Shown: positions 33,919-45,438 of the stretch, in pieces
Numbering within the stretch: the first letter of the stretch is position 1
Layout of the letters: every line of letters begins with the position of its first letter
DNA from: Glycine soja
Lineage: Eukaryota > Streptophyta > Magnoliopsida > Fabales > Fabaceae
Direction: 5' to 3'
NCBI RefSeq assembly: GCF_004193775.1
Contig: NC_041019.1
Location: forward strand, 34,534,827-34,598,826
DNA: 64,000 bases
Position numbers and translations under genes: made by a program
The notes under the pieces: generated by a model
Told to the model about the DNA's origin: nothing
What the model saw: only the letters and a program-made list of their open reading frames with translations
Databases searched by the model: none

Positions 33919-36598
33919 TTTTCAACATAAAGATGATCATATTCCATACAAAAAAAAATGTTTTACTATGAGAATTTTTTTTTACATTTAATTAAAAAAA
34001 TTATTTTTACTTTATTTCCTATTTTAAAAATTTCGTATAAAAAACAATTAAGAAATAGCATAAAGCAAAGTGAAAAACAAGATGATGCTTTTATAATTAA
34101 AAATGAAAATAGAAAATAAAAACAAAAAGCATGCTTTTAGTCCAAATGGCCCTTAAAATTTTCAACTTCTCATTACATACTTCACCAATGAATTAATAGG
34201 AATTCTATTTCGTGTGCTTTGTTTGATTACACAATATTTTCTATTTCTAAAAAACGTAAGGATTTAATTGTAAGGTGAGACTCGAGCTCCACATCGAAAG
34301 TAAGATTTTAGTGCAAAGTTTAGAAGACTTTGAGCTCCCCAACTACAATGCCTAATTTTTGTAGTGTTGTTATCTCAAGACTTTTATCCATCGGTATCGG
34401 AGCTTTAGAGTTTCTCAACTACAAATGTGTAGCGAGTGGTGGCACCTAGTACGAAGCGTGATGGAATATTAGAATCCAATAGTAACGTATGGGCTTGAAC
34501 ACCACATTTAAAATATGGGATTCTATTCCAAGATTTATAAAATAAAGTTTTGGGTTTGGCCCCTCCACCACCAACAACAAACTTTTGCGGTGAGTTTTCC
34601 AATATTCTTTAAAAAAATGGTTTCTCATTCTGCACTTTTTGTTTTATTACATTAGAAATTAGAATTGATAATACCATGCTACAGCCTACATACCAGACTT
34701 CAGGCATTTTATTGTAAATTTATTATGTTAAACTTATTTGTCATTTTGCCTAACTCTTGGAACTTAAAATGATTTCCTTGTTTTTTTTTTAATTTACCCT
34801 TAAACCGTTGATGTGTTTAACATTGCAAGTGATAAGAACACAAATAATAAAAGCAGTGACTTCCTATTCCATTTAAAAACAAAAGGCTGATCTCGGTAGC
34901 ATTCTAGTATGGCAAAATTCTGTACAGCATGTCTGATAACTCTGACTCCTTAGAACATAAAATTTGCATGCAAAATGTCCGTGTGGAAAAAAAGTTGTTC
35001 AAAAACACATATTGCGGAATAAAATGATCTATTTTGTATTTAAATTATATTATATACAGATGACATATTAAAAAATGTACTTATTGATGAGTTCTTGAAG
35101 CAAAAAAAAAATAAATTCTTCAATAGTACGAAGACGCTACGTGTATCCACACTGAGACTGACCTCTATTCGTCAACAACGTTGACAAGTGGAAAAAATAA
35201 GAATAGAGAAGTTATATTGGGATAAGTCCCACATGCAGTCTACGGCTCTCTATCTATAGCACACTAATGATACCAAATTTCTGATCAAATCAAAATCATT
35301 ATTGATAGTATTATTTTTTAAGCTATATTATTTCTTGTTACCTTTTATTGCTAACCATTTAGCAATTAAAATTGAAATAATAATTGACCAAGTCAAATTC
35401 GTATCTAGCCGCCTTTTCAACCCAAATTCTAAATATAAATCATACATATTTGTTTCTCTTCTTTCACCAAATCTTTCATATTATTTATATTTTCAGTACT
35501 AGCAAAAATATAATAATATCCCACCTTTTGAAATCAATTAATCATTTGATCATATTAAATTCTCTAATTTAATTAATCATCAAATATTAAAATAATTTCT
35601 TTAACAGAAATTAGAACATTCGTTTGTGTGTGACCTCGTAGGTTCAATACTAAGCCGGTAATATATCAATCAAATTAATATACTAATCAAGGTAAGCGTC
35701 TAGCAACACTCCTTAACGTCCGGATAATATGAAGAAACATTTTACTTTCAAAAATCATTAGAAGAGTAGTGTAATAATTTCTTTCATCTTTAAAGCTCTG
35801 GGTTAACTCGAGCATAGTATTACTGTCAAATCCTTTTGAGTTAACTCATAATGACTTAAGAAACTCATTTCTTCTTTCATTTAATTTTCCTGGTCAGGAT
35901 ATAATTTTATTTATAGAGCTCAAATTCATTATCAAGAGTTGATGAATTTCTTTTTGATTAATCATTAATTCTACATGCATTTAATCATATCCAATATTCA
36001 TTCAACAAGTGTTCTAAAACATTAGGTGTCCGGAATCAAAATACAACAAATAACCTATTAATTACGAAGACAATCTCAAGTCAAAGAAAACTATTATACC
36101 TTTTCTTGAGAATTTTCTATTGACAGTTTATGATAAATTTTAACCATTAGAAAATTTCAATTGAGTCAGTTCAATAATCACATCAACATGTGACTCATCT
36201 ATATATGCAAATTAATAAATGAGATTTATTAATATTTATCTAATAAATACTATCACATATATATTAATCTATTCAGATTATTGATATCCTATTTACAATA
36301 ATCATATGATCAAGAACAGTTTAGATTAAAATTAGAACAAACTTATTTTTCATTATCATAATCTCTATTATAATAACACGTCTTTAATTTTAATCAAGGA
36401 CATTATCAAATGGATCATTTGGTCAAATAGTGAAATATGACAATGAAAATAAAATAATACTTTATTATTAAAATTAGAATTGATTACATGATGACTTGAA
36501 TCGTGGATATACATATTTATTCCCAATAGCACATTCAAAATCCAAAATCCATTTCTTTCTAAAACTCAAAACATCTATGATAGCTGGTAGCTTCAAAG
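33919..36598. other. Intergenic DNA with degraded repeats
   Basis: AT-rich, with no convincing gene. About 34260-34440 contains GGTATCGGAGCTTTAGAG, which resembles a tRNA-Met-type retroelement primer site. About 35610-36550 includes GGTTCAATACTAAGCCGG, which I associate with a dispersed soybean repeat; its ends are unclear. Confidence 0.4.
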
Positions 36599-36628
36599 AT
36601 ACCTGTATAATAAACTCTGCTCTTTAAT

Positions 36629-36982
36629 TTATAGCGAAGTGGCTTGGAAATATTCCACTAACTCTACAATTTCCACTTTATGATCTCCATTGAAATGCTT
36701 TTCTTTTGCTAAAACTGCAGTCCCATGATCTGAACTATGACTATGCAGGTTTGTTTTGCTTGTACGAGCCTTGCGGCAAGGGCTGAAAGCATCTATGTGT
36801 GGCAGGATATCTTTCTTTTTCTGTCTCCTCTGTACGTGCAAGAATTCATTTCCCAGAGACTCCAATGCTTTAACCGTCAATGGTCTATTTCTTGTGCTCT
36901 GTCTCCTAGGATTTGTATTAGGCTGCTCTTCCATAGAACCAACATCACAAGAGGCTTTTTGTGGCTTCTCAACTACCCCCTG
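36629..36982 (-). CDS. ELM2/SANT-like protein, C-terminal part of the last exon (cut off by copia)
   Basis: Minus-strand reading from the copia insertion point: VVEKPQKASCDVGSMEEQP..., RQSTRNRPLTVKALESLGNE, RRQKKKDILPHIDAFSPCRK, then a stop at 36629. The segment is basic and Arg/Lys-rich, typical of the tail of this plant nuclear protein family. Counting one copy of the CCCTG duplication, the 349 bases here plus the 1,541 bases at 42386-43926 give a length divisible by three, and the frame joins without a stop. The gene was thus intact before insertion. In the present allele this part is separated from the promoter by 5.4 kb of transposon and is probably not translated. Confidence 0.85.
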   Translation of the reverse strand, partial: QGVVEKPQKASCDVGSMEEQPNTNPRRQSTRNRPLTVKALESLGNEFLHVQRRQKKKDILPHIDAFSPCRKARTSKTNLHSHSSDHGTAVLAKEKHFNGDHKVEIVELVEYFQATSL

Positions 36983-37415
36983 TGTTGGACATTTTAGTGT
37001 AATTGATCTCTTTATTATGTTAAAATAAGAGTGCACGCTTGTTTTAATGTAATAACGAGATGTTCGGTTTAGGCAAAAGGTTGGAAGTTACATGGAAGTT
37101 ACTAACTTCCATCAACGGTTGGAAGTTACATGGAAGTTACTAAAACTTCCATTAACGGCAATTTTTTAAAAATAAATAACTTCCATCAACCGCCAAAAAC
37201 TACCGGTTCTTTGATTATAAATAATCATTCTGGTTCAGAAAGCATAACGATGTGAAAAACTCACAAGACCAAAACAAAACTCTTGAATTATAATCTTCTG
37301 ATTTTATCCGATTGAACAATTTTGGTTGAACCCCGAAATTTGATTCAATCTGAAAGTGTTTATACACGACTTCAGATTTATCCAGGATTATCTCGATTTT
37401 CAAAATTAACCAACA
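36983..37415 (+). repeat. 5' LTR of copia element
   Basis: TGTTGGACATTTTAG to AAATTAACCAACA. It has a TATAAATA box at 37215-37222 and an internal duplication of GGTTGGAAGTTACATGGAAG at about 37079 and 37119. Confidence 0.97.
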
Positions 37416-37439
37416 AAAGATTGAATCAAATTTTTCGAG

Positions 37440-38822
37440 ATGACGAACGATAGTTCGAAGATGACAAGCAAGTTTGCAAAGTTGGACAAGTTTGAAGGGC
37501 AGGATTTCAGAAGATGGCAGAAGAAGATGCACTTTCTCTTGACAACATTGAATGTGGTGTATGTGCTGAGTACACCGATGCCGGTGTATATGGAAGGCGA
37601 AACTCTGGATCAAACAAGGAAGCGTTCGAAATGGGAGAACGACGATTACATTTGTCGTGGACACATTCTGAACGGTATGTCTGACTCTCTCTTTGATATT
37701 TATCAAAATGTTGAGTCTGCTAAGGAATTATGGGACTCTCTTGAATCCAAGTATATGGCAGAAGATGCCTCAAGTAACAAATTCTTAGTTAGTAATTTCT
37801 TTAATTACAAAATGATTGATTCGAGGCCTGTTATGGAGCAATATAATGAACTGCTGCGGATTTTGGGTCAGTTTACTCAACATGATTTGAAAATGGATGA
37901 ATCCATTGCAGTTTCATCTATAATTGATAAACTGCCTTCTTCTTGGAAAGACTTCAAGCATACCTTGAAACATATGAAGGAAGAGTTGACTCTGGTTCAA
38001 CTCGGCAGTCATTTCATGATTGAGGAGTCGCTGAGGGCTCAGGAAATTGACAAAGTCAATAATAAAACCGTAGCAGGTTCCTCTTCCGTTAATATGGTAG
38101 AGGAAAGTGGAACAGTTAAGCAAAATTACAATGCTAAAGGTAACAAACGAAAATTTCAAGGAAATAAGAACAAAGGTCCAAACAAACAGACAAAATTGTC
38201 ATGTTGGAAGTGTGGGAAACCTGGTCATTTAAAGAGGGATTGCCGGGTGTTCAAAGGAAAGAACAAGGCTGGTCCAAGTGGGTCTAATGATCCTGAAAAG
38301 CAACAAGGTCAGATTGTAGTGAATAATTTTAATTCGAATACGAATTCAAATTATGTATCACTAATATCTGATGCATTCTATGTGCAGGATGATGACGTTG
38401 CTTGGTGGTTTGATTCGGGAGCAACAAGCCATGTGTGCAAAGATCGTCGTTGGTTCAAGGAATTTAGACCAATCGATGATGGCTCTATTGTGAAGATGGG
38501 CAATGTTGCAACTGAACCAATCCTAGGATTAGGTTGTGTGAATTTAGTTTTTACTTCCGGAAAAAGTTTGTATTTGGATAATGTCTTATTTGTACCTGGT
38601 ATTCGTAAGAACTTATTGTCTGGTATGGTTTTAAATAATTGTGGTTTCAAGCAAGTACTTGAAAGTGACAAGTACATCTTGTCAAGACATGGTTCGTTTG
38701 TTGGATTTGGTTATCGTTGTAATGGAATGTTTAAATTAAACATTGATGTTCCTTTTGTTCATGAATCTGTTTGTATGGCCTCGTGTAGTTCTATAACTAA
38801 TATGACAAAATCAGAAATTTAG
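37440..38822 (+). CDS. Copia gag and aspartic protease
   Basis: A 460-residue frame begins MTNDSSKMTSKFAKLDKF, the usual start of plant copia gag. It continues with the UBN2-type gag region (LWDSLESKYMAEDASSNKFL, about residue 100), the CCHC zinc knuckle CWKCGKPGHLKRDC (about residue 256) and the protease site WWFDSGATSHVC (about residue 321). Gag packages the RNA and the protease matures the polyprotein. The frame stops at TAG 38820-38822, just before the conserved HARLGH integrase zinc-finger motif that reads on in the same frame. The stop is thus a nonsense change in a normally continuous polyprotein. Confidence 0.93.
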   Translation: MTNDSSKMTSKFAKLDKFEGQDFRRWQKKMHFLLTTLNVVYVLSTPMPVYMEGETLDQTRKRSKWENDDYICRGHILNGMSDSLFDIYQNVESAKELWDSLESKYMAEDASSNKFLVSNFFNYKMIDSRPVMEQYNELLRILGQFTQHDLKMDESIAVSSIIDKLPSSWKDFKHTLKHMKEELTLVQLGSHFMIEESLRAQEIDKVNNKTVAGSSSVNMVEESGTVKQNYNAKGNKRKFQGNKNKGPNKQTKLSCWKCGKPGHLKRDCRVFKGKNKAGPSGSNDPEKQQGQIVVNNFNSNTNSNYVSLISDAFYVQDDDVAWWFDSGATSHVCKDRRWFKEFRPIDDGSIVKMGNVATEPILGLGCVNLVFTSGKSLYLDNVLFVPGIRKNLLSGMVLNNCGFKQVLESDKYILSRHGSFVGFGYRCNGMFKLNIDVPFVHESVCMASCSSITNMTKSEI

Positions 38823-41423
38823 CATGCTAGATTAGGACATGTTCATTACAAAAGATTAAAAGATATGTCAAAAACAAGTATGATTCCTCCTTTTGATATG
38901 AACATTGAAAAATGCAAAACTTGCATGTTGACCAAGATCACTAGGAAACCTTTTAAGGATGTTAAAAGTGAGACTAAAGTCTTAGACCTTATTCATAGTG
39001 ATTTGTGTGATTTGCATGCTACTCCATCATTAGGTCATAAAAAATATCTTGTTACTTTTATTGATGATGCATCAAGGTATTGTTATGTACATTTATTAAA
39101 TACAAAAGATGAAGCTCTTGATAAATTTAAAATTTATAAGAAAGAGGTAGAACTTCATCAAAATGGGCTAATCAAAACTCTTCGTACGGATAGGGGAGGT
39201 GAGTATTATGATCCGGTTTATTTTCAATCTACTGGAATAATACATCAAACTATAGCTCCCTATACACCACAACAGAATGGTGTAGCCGAAAGGAAGAATA
39301 GAACCTTGAAAGAAATGGTGAATTCCATGTTATCCTATTCGGGTTTAAGTGAAGGATTTTGGGGTGAGGCTATGTTGACAGCCTGTTACTTGTTGAACCG
39401 AATTCCTAACAAAAGGAATAAGGTTACCCCATATGAACTTTGGCACAAAAAGACACCAAATTTGAGTTATCTCAAAATTTGGGGATGTAGGGCTGTAGTC
39501 AGGCTTACAGAACCTAAAAGGAAAACCATAGGTGAAAGAGGTATAGATTGCATATTTATTGGATATGCTGAACATTCTAAAGCATATAGATTCTATGTGC
39601 TAGAATCTAATGATTCTGTTGCTGTGAACTCGGTTATAGAGTCACGGGATGCTATCTTTGATGAACAAAGGTTTACATCTATACCTAGGCCAAAGGACAT
39701 GAATTCCATGTCGAAAGTCTCAGTTAATATTGAGGATATACCTTCAACTAGTACTGAAACTAGAAAGAGTACGAGAGTAAGAAAGGCTAAGTCATTTGGT
39801 GATGACTTTCAACTCTATTTGGTTGAAGGGTCAAGGAATGATATTGAATTTCAATATCAATATTGCCTTAATGTTGAGGAAGACCCAAAGACTTTTAGTG
39901 AAGCAATGGCTTCAAGGGATGCTGTATTCTGGAAAGAAGCAATCCAAAGTGAGATGGATTCCATCATGCAAAATAATACATGGAAATTGGTTGACTTACC
40001 TCCTGGATGTAAGCCATTAGGATGTAAGATGATCTTTAGGAGAAAGATGAAAGTGGATGGTACTGTTGACAAGTACAAAGCCAGATTGGTTATCCAAGGC
40101 TTTAGGCAAAATGAGGGTATTGATTTTTTCGATACATATGCTCCTGTTGCTAGGATATCCACTATTAGACTGTTGTTAGCACTTGCTGCTATCCACAATC
40201 TGATGATTCACCAAATGGATGTGAAAACTGCATTCTTAAATGGTGAATTGGATGAAGAGATATACATGAAACAACCTGAAGGGTTTGTTATGCCAGGAAA
40301 TGAAAATAAGGTGTGTAAACTGATGAAATCTCTTTATGGCTTGAAACAAGCGCCTAAGCAATGGCATCAAAAATTTGATGAGGTTGTGTTGTCTAGTGGT
40401 TTTGTTATAAACCAAGCAGATAAATGTCTATACAGCAAGTTTGATACTCATGGCAAAGGAGTTATCATTTGTCTGTATGTAGACGACATGTTGATCTTTG
40501 GTACCGACCAAGATCAAGTTGATGAAACTAAGGCATTTTTGTCTTCTAAGTTTGATATGAAAGATATGGGGGAGGCGGATGTGATCTTAGGAATAAAGAT
40601 CAAACGTGGAAACAATGGTATTTCCATCTCTCAATCACATTATATTGAAAAGATATTGGAGAAATTTAATTTTAAAGATTGTTCTCCGGTAAGTACTCCC
40701 ATTGATCCTAACCTGAAGCTATTACCTAATAAAGGTGTAGCAGTGTCTCAACTTGAATACTCAAGGGCGATAGGATCACTCATGTATGCAATGATTAGTA
40801 CTAGGCCTGATATAGCTTATGCTGTTGCTAAACTCAGTAGGTTTACAAGTAATCCTAGTTCTCATCATTGGCAAGCTATGAATAGAGTATTCAAGTACTT
40901 AAAGGGAACCATTGACTATGGTTTGACATATACTGGATTTCCTTCGGTTATTGAAGGTTACTCTGATGCAAGTTGGATAACCAATATGGAGGATTATTCA
41001 TCCACAAGTGGTTGGGTATTCCTCCTTGGAGGAGGTGCTATCTCTTGGGCATCCAAGAAACAGACCTGCATTACAAATTCAACAATGGAATCTGAATTTG
41101 TAGCTTTAGCAGCAGTTGGTAAAGAAGCTGAGTGGCTAAGAAATCTGATCTATGAGATTCCATTGTGGCCCAAACCTATACCTCCCATGTCTATCAGGTG
41201 TGATAGTCAGGCAACTTTGGCTAAGGCATATAGTCAAGTGTATAATGGGAAGTCTAGACACTTGGGTGTTAGACACAACATGGTTCGGGAGTTAATCATG
41301 CATGGTATGATATCAGTGGAGTTTGTGAGAACTCAGCATAATTTGGCCGATCATTTAACCAAAGGGTTAAGTAGAGATCTCGTGAAAAGGTCGACTGTGG
41401 GATTAGGATTAAAGTCCATCTGA
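38823..41423 (+). CDS. Copia integrase, reverse transcriptase and RNase H
   Basis: The same frame continues after the TAG; the first Met is at 38865 (852 aa). Order: integrase zinc finger (HARLGHV, C..C in CKTCML), integrase core with catalytic Asp/Asp/Glu in [19 protein letters not shown] and [12 protein letters not shown]; reverse transcriptase from [11 protein letters not shown] with the active site [10 protein letters not shown] (about residue 540 of the 852); RNase H with [17 protein letters not shown] and SRHLGVRHN; stop at 41423. The frame has no other break. Integration and reverse transcription would need read-through or a helper because of the upstream stop. The integrase-before-RT order defines Ty1/copia. 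Confidence 0.93.
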   Translation, partial: HARLGHVHYKRLKDMSKTSMIPPFDMNIEKCKTCMLTKITRKPFKDVKSETKVLDLIHSDLCDLHATPSLGHKKYLVTFIDDASRYCYVHLLNTKDEALDKFKIYKKEVELHQNGLIKTLRTDRGGEYYDPVYFQSTGIIHQTIAPYTPQQNGVAERKNRTLKEMVNSMLSYSGLSEGFWGEAMLTACYLLNRIPNKRNKVTPYELWHKKTPNLSYLKIWGCRAVVRLTEPKRKTIGERGIDCIFIGYAEHSKAYRFYVLESNDSVAVNSVIESRDAIFDEQRFTSIPRPKDMNSMSKVSVNIEDIPSTSTETRKSTRVRKAKSFGDDFQLYLVEGSRNDIEFQYQYCLNVEEDPKTFSEAMASRDAVFWKEAIQSEMDSIMQNNTWKLVDLPPGCKPLGCKMIFRRKMKVDGTVDKYKARLVIQGFRQNEGIDFFDTYAPVARISTIRLLLALAAIHNLMIHQMDVKTAFLNGELDEEIYMKQPEGFVMPGNENKVCKLMKSLYGLKQAPKQWHQKFDEVVLSSGFVINQADKCLYSKFDTHGKGVIICLYVDDMLIFGTDQDQVDETKAFLSSKFDMKDMGEADVILGIKIKRGNNGISISQSHYIEKILEKFNFKDCSPVSTPIDPNLKLLPNKGVAVSQLEYSRAIGSLMYAMISTRPDIAYAVAKLSRFTSNPSSHHWQAMNRVFKYLKGTIDYGLTYTGFPSVIEGYSDASWITNMEDYSSTSGWVFLLGGGAISWASKKQTCITNSTMESEFVALAAVGKEAEWLRNLIYEIPLWPKPIPPMSIRCDSQATLAKAYSQVYNGKSRHLGVRHNMVRELIMHGMISVEFVRTQHNLADHLTKGLSRDLVKRSTVGLGLKSI

Positions 41424-41952
41424 AATCTCTTATGTTAAGATACCCAATTCCCATCTAATATGACATTAGGTGCTGAATTCAATTTGGAAAGCTTAACATG
41501 TAGAGATTGGAACACATCATCGAAAGTATCCCAAAAGGAATGTGTTCAGTTCTGTAAGTTAAGGAGGTTGAAGTATAACTTCTCAATGGTTCTTTTGAAA
41601 AATTGCATTTACAGGTGCAAGAAAGAAAAGGACTACCTATATAAGCATGAAGTTTAGCCGCTTCAAGAAGCTGGGACTTGGCTTTGATATGCTTATGAAG
41701 GATAGGGACACAGGCTAGTAAAACTAGTGTCGAGCAAGAGTAATGTTATAAACTATTGTGCAGATTATCTTCATGTATTCATTATGAATAGAAAGGGTTC
41801 AATCCTTAGTGACACCCTGATATTCGAATATTTGAAACGTGTAATTTGCTAAGATGAAATTCAATCGTCACGATATTTCATCTATGCAATAGTTTGTGGT
41901 ATGTTATGACTTTGGTGATTTGATCGGTAATTACACTAAAATGGGGGAGGTT
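41424..41952 (+). other. Copia 3' leader and polypurine tract
   Basis: Noncoding between the pol stop and the 3' LTR. It ends with TAAAATGGGGGAGGTT (41937-41952), a clear polypurine tract. A 65-residue frame at 41460 has no recognisable domain. Confidence 0.75.
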
Positions 41953-42385
41953 TGTTGGACATTTTAGTGTAATTGATCTCTTTATTATGTTAAAATAAGA
42001 GTGCACGCTTGTTTTAATGTAATAACGAGATGTTCGGTTTAGGCAAAAGGTTGGAAGTTACATGGAAGTTACTAACTTCCATCAACGGTTGGAAGTTACA
42101 TGGAAGTTACTAAAACTTCCATTAACGGCAATTTTTTAAAAATAAATAACTTCCATCAACCGCCAAAAACTACCGGTTCTTTGATTATAAATAATCATTC
42201 TGGTTCAGAAAGCATAACGATGTGAAAAACTCACAAGACCAAAACAAAACTCTTGAATTATAATCTTCTGATTTTATCCGATTGAACAATTTTGGTTGAA
42301 CCCCGAAATTTGATTCAATCTGAAAGTGTTTATACACGACTTCAGATTTATCCAGGATTATCTAGATTTTCAAAATTAACCAACA
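41953..42385 (+). repeat. 3' LTR of copia element
   Basis: Same length as the 5' LTR, with one visible substitution, in TCTAGATTTTC near its end. On the minus strand its end contributes the stop codon that now terminates the host gene's upstream reading frame. Confidence 0.97.
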
Positions 42386-43926
42386 CCCTGAGTATCAGTT
42401 GACAAACATGGATCATTTGCTTTTTCGCACAGCCCATCTTCCTCCACTGTCGCCACCATTTCACCATCTTCGGACTTCAATGGAACCTGGGGTGTGCTGA
42501 AGGTGACCGCTGACTGTGATTCACATTTCTCGACTTTAAAACAAGAATTGCTCCTGGATTGACAAATTTCATTGAGAATGATTTCCTCGTTATTCACTTC
42601 CACACTTCTATCAGCTAGATAGGCAATCGAACTTCCATTCGGCTGAGAACTAACTGAATCACAAACAATTTGGTGGGAATCTGGAAATCTCGATGACTGA
42701 GAGAATGCCACTTTTTTAGATTCCAAGCCTCCTGATGAATTCTCAATGGCGCGGCTTGTCTCTGCCTTGGCACAAGCAGTCAATCTTCTCCTTTTAATGG
42801 GAAGAACCATAGGATTACCATGATCTGATCTTGCCCTCCGACAGAATTGATGCTTTATAGTCCTCTTTATCTGATTATCATCAGTCACACAGGTCTTCTG
42901 ATTTTTCTGGCTTTCTACCATTTTGTTTGCATTATTATCTGGCTTACTAATATTCCTTTTCTCACGTGTCATCATGCTTGGTGAATCTTCATCAAAGGAG
43001 CTATCCTTACTTTCTCTTGGGAGAACAGTCATCTTATAAGCATGTCCTAATTCAACCGGAAGACATCTCACTTCTCTCACCTTCGATAATTTTCCTTCAT
43101 AAAGCATACTGGTATCAATAACTGTCATCTTTTTATCGACGTTTTCAGCCATATCCTTGCCATGGTTTACTTTCCTTGTAAGTTTGGCCCCTTTATTTGT
43201 TATACCAGCAGCATTTCCCTCAACTCTACCCACTGACTTAACAGGTGCAGATTTAATTTCCATTAAATCAGATGACTTCCCTCTGTGCACCAAACTGGTA
43301 TCAATAACCATGAATTTTATATGATCTGTAGTAGAAGCTCGGGGCTTGAGGTAACATTGATGACGATAATCAGATTGGTCATCCTTACTCAATCCCTTTT
43401 CTGGCTCTTCATCATTGCAGCTACCAACTTTAGTCTCTTCTTCAAGCTCAAGAAGATTAGGTTCAGCTACTACTTTGCTCAAGACATCACTAACAGAATC
43501 AAAGTAATGATCACCCTTCACAAGTTTTCTCTTCAAAAACTTCTTAACACCAGGGATAAGAAAAACCAGATATTCTTTGGAGTGGACATAGCATTGATTC
43601 TTTGGTTGTTCAGAGTGCCAACCTCTTGCCAGTAAGCGGGGCCAAACAGCTTCCCAGAAGAGATCATTACTTTTGGCTTTGCTAAGTCGCAATCCTCCTG
43701 TCAAATATTTGATTATATCATTTGGTCCAAGAGAAGACCAAGCTTTACAAGTTGGTACTGGAAACACCCGATTGTTCTTCCCAAGTTCCACGGCAAGGCT
43801 TGTAAGGTTTTCCTTTTCCTTTCCAATACCTACTGCTTCTACAAGAACGCCAAGTCCAATAGTAGACTTCATAGATAAAATGTATTCTTCTAGAGAAGTT
43901 CTGCCCTCCACATATGACTGACAAAC
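42386..43926 (-). CDS. ELM2/SANT-like protein, main part of the last coding exon
   Basis: The acceptor AG at 43927-43928 opens this exon in phase 0 with VCQSYVEGRTSLEEY. Conserved family segments follow: GLGVLVEAVGIGKEKENLT, LSKAKSNDLFWEAVWPRLL, ARGWHSEQP, LVFLIPGVKKFLKRKLVKG, HYFDSVSDVLSKVVAEP. A long Ser/Lys-rich low-complexity tail includes a basic stretch (LPIKRRRLTACAKAE) that looks like a nuclear localisation signal. The copia element begins after ...LSTDTQ, and the present frame runs three residues into the LTR and stops at 42376. The truncated product would lack about 115 C-terminal residues but keep the conserved core. Confidence 0.9.
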
Positions 43927-44658
43927 CTGATTATATAGATAAAATCAATGTGAGACTGAAGCATGTAAATGGTACAACTATAATGATAAGAAAATTACCA
44001 TTGGCAACAAAAGTTCAAATAATCATTGGTACATCACAATAGCATAATATTAATAACTCAATCAGCTATTCCACCTTAATTACCATTGTATCTATACTCT
44101 AAAAAGCATGTCATATTAACAAAGTAAGATACTCTGTAAATAGTAAAGCTTTAAAGCATGTCATATTAACAAAGTAAGATACTCTGTAAATAATAAAGCT
44201 TTCACTTTCCAACATCAAATGGACTAGGGAAAAACAAGCTAAGTATTGTTTGAAACCCATAAACAGAATGCATTAGTTAATTCCAAAAGATATCGAGTCC
44301 TTTAATGCTTATAGCTCCTATTCTTCTACATGGTAAAAACAACCATAAAAAATGGACTGACAATCATTATATATACAAAACACAACAAAAACCAGATTAT
44401 CATTAAACCAAATTATTACTGCCTTATAAAAAATCATGCCACTTCAAGAAAGAATTTAAAGGATATATATTAAAATTACAGGGGGAAAATAAAAATTGAA
44501 ACTTACAAAGGACTATATCAGAGAAGCGACACATGAAAATAAAATAAATTTTGAAATCCTAGACTGCAGTGATACAGGGTAAGCCAATCATCAGGCAATT
44601 GAAATATACTTCTTGTAATTCATTAACAACAATGGATATGAGATGACACAGTTGATAC
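43927..44658 (-). other. Intron of the ELM2/SANT-like gene
   Basis: A 732-bp GT-AG intron, AT-rich. It has a direct duplication of AAAGCATGTCATATTAACAA at 44101 and 44153. Confidence 0.85.
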
Positions 44659-45438
44659 CTGCAACAAAGTATCTTTAGATTCTTCTGAGACATGGGGAAT
44701 CAAGCGAGACAATAGTTCATGCTGCCTCTGTCCAGTAAGAAGTTTCTGTCCTACAATACATTTTCTCCCTTTTATCTTTCTGCAGTCTGACCATCTATGA
44801 TATTCTTCAGATTTGTAAAACTTTCCATAGTAAAATGACAGTATTTCCCCCATCCCTTTGTTCTCTAAGAATTTTTTTATCTTAATAAAACTCTTCCCAA
44901 AAATAAACAAACCAAGGAGAAAACTTTTTGCATCAGCTTCACTCCAGGAGTTACTCAATATGCCAGGAAACAATACATAATTTTTGCTTTTACCCGGTTG
45001 ACCTGAAGATTCATTTCCTGTCATCACAAACCGAAATGCAATTAGTTTCAATTCTTCCTCGCTGTCTGATATAATGTTCTTTTTAAAATTAGTTTCTTTT
45101 GCAAGTTCAATTGCATTGATCATACCATCAACGTCTGCAAGATTTCCTCCACATCTACTATCCTCCACTGCATTATGCATCCATGTGACTGAGATAGGCA
45201 AACCAATTACAAAGGAAAGCGAGTTATCACACATAACTTCTGAATCAGCAGTATTCATAAGAAGTCGAAGCCGTTCTGATTCTTTTATGATGTCAAGGAC
45301 CTCCACCTGGTATTCTTCACCAACTCGAGGATCCAACTGCGGCGCTCCAACTACGTCACTTATATCAGGCGAACCTGGAGGACTATTAGATGCAAGCTCC
45401 ATGGAAGCATCATTATAATTTTGCTGAATTGACTCCAT
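44659..45438 (-). CDS. ELM2/SANT-like nuclear protein, first coding exon
   Basis: Begins at ATG 45438 (MESIQQNYNDASMEL), placed directly after a splice acceptor (TTGGCAG), and ends LLQ at donor GTATC (44658). The 260 residues contain an ELM2-like motif (DPRVGEEYQVEV, about residues 43-54) and a SANT-like domain (WSEADAKSFLLGLFIFGKSF to MGEILSFYYGKFYKSEEYHRW, about residues 168-215), followed by RKIKGRKCIVGQKLLTGQRQ. ELM2-SANT pairs occur in chromatin co-repressor subunits that bind histone deacetylases. The plant family with this exact SANT variant is poorly characterised. Total length before the copia insertion is 889 residues. An ATG at 45459 lies in the presumed intron and is less likely to be used. 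Confidence 0.9.

Larger units (their letters stand above)
36983..42385 (+). mobile_element. Young Ty1-copia retrotransposon in a host exon
   Basis: A 5,403-bp element with 433-bp LTRs (36983-37415 and 41953-42385), target duplication CCCTG (36978-36982 and 42386-42390), gag-protease and pol frames, and a polypurine tract AAAATGGGGGAGG just before the 3' LTR. I found one difference between the LTRs (C in TCTCGATT versus A in TCTAGATT), so it inserted very recently. The gag start lies only 25 bases after the 5' LTR, and I do not see the usual tRNA-Met primer site TGGTATCAGAGC there. It sits antisense to the host gene. Confidence 0.97.

Noticed and set aside
34380..34410. GGTATCGGAGCTTTAGAG as a functional retroelement primer site
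   Set aside because: No LTR end is seen next to it and the surrounding sequence has no gag; at most a decayed trace.
36737..37028. Plus-strand frames at the copia left junction
   Set aside because: Antisense to the C-terminal part of the ELM2/SANT-like gene and crossing into the LTR.
37215..37706. 163-residue minus-strand frame over the copia 5' LTR
   Set aside because: Antisense to the LTR and gag start; no domain.
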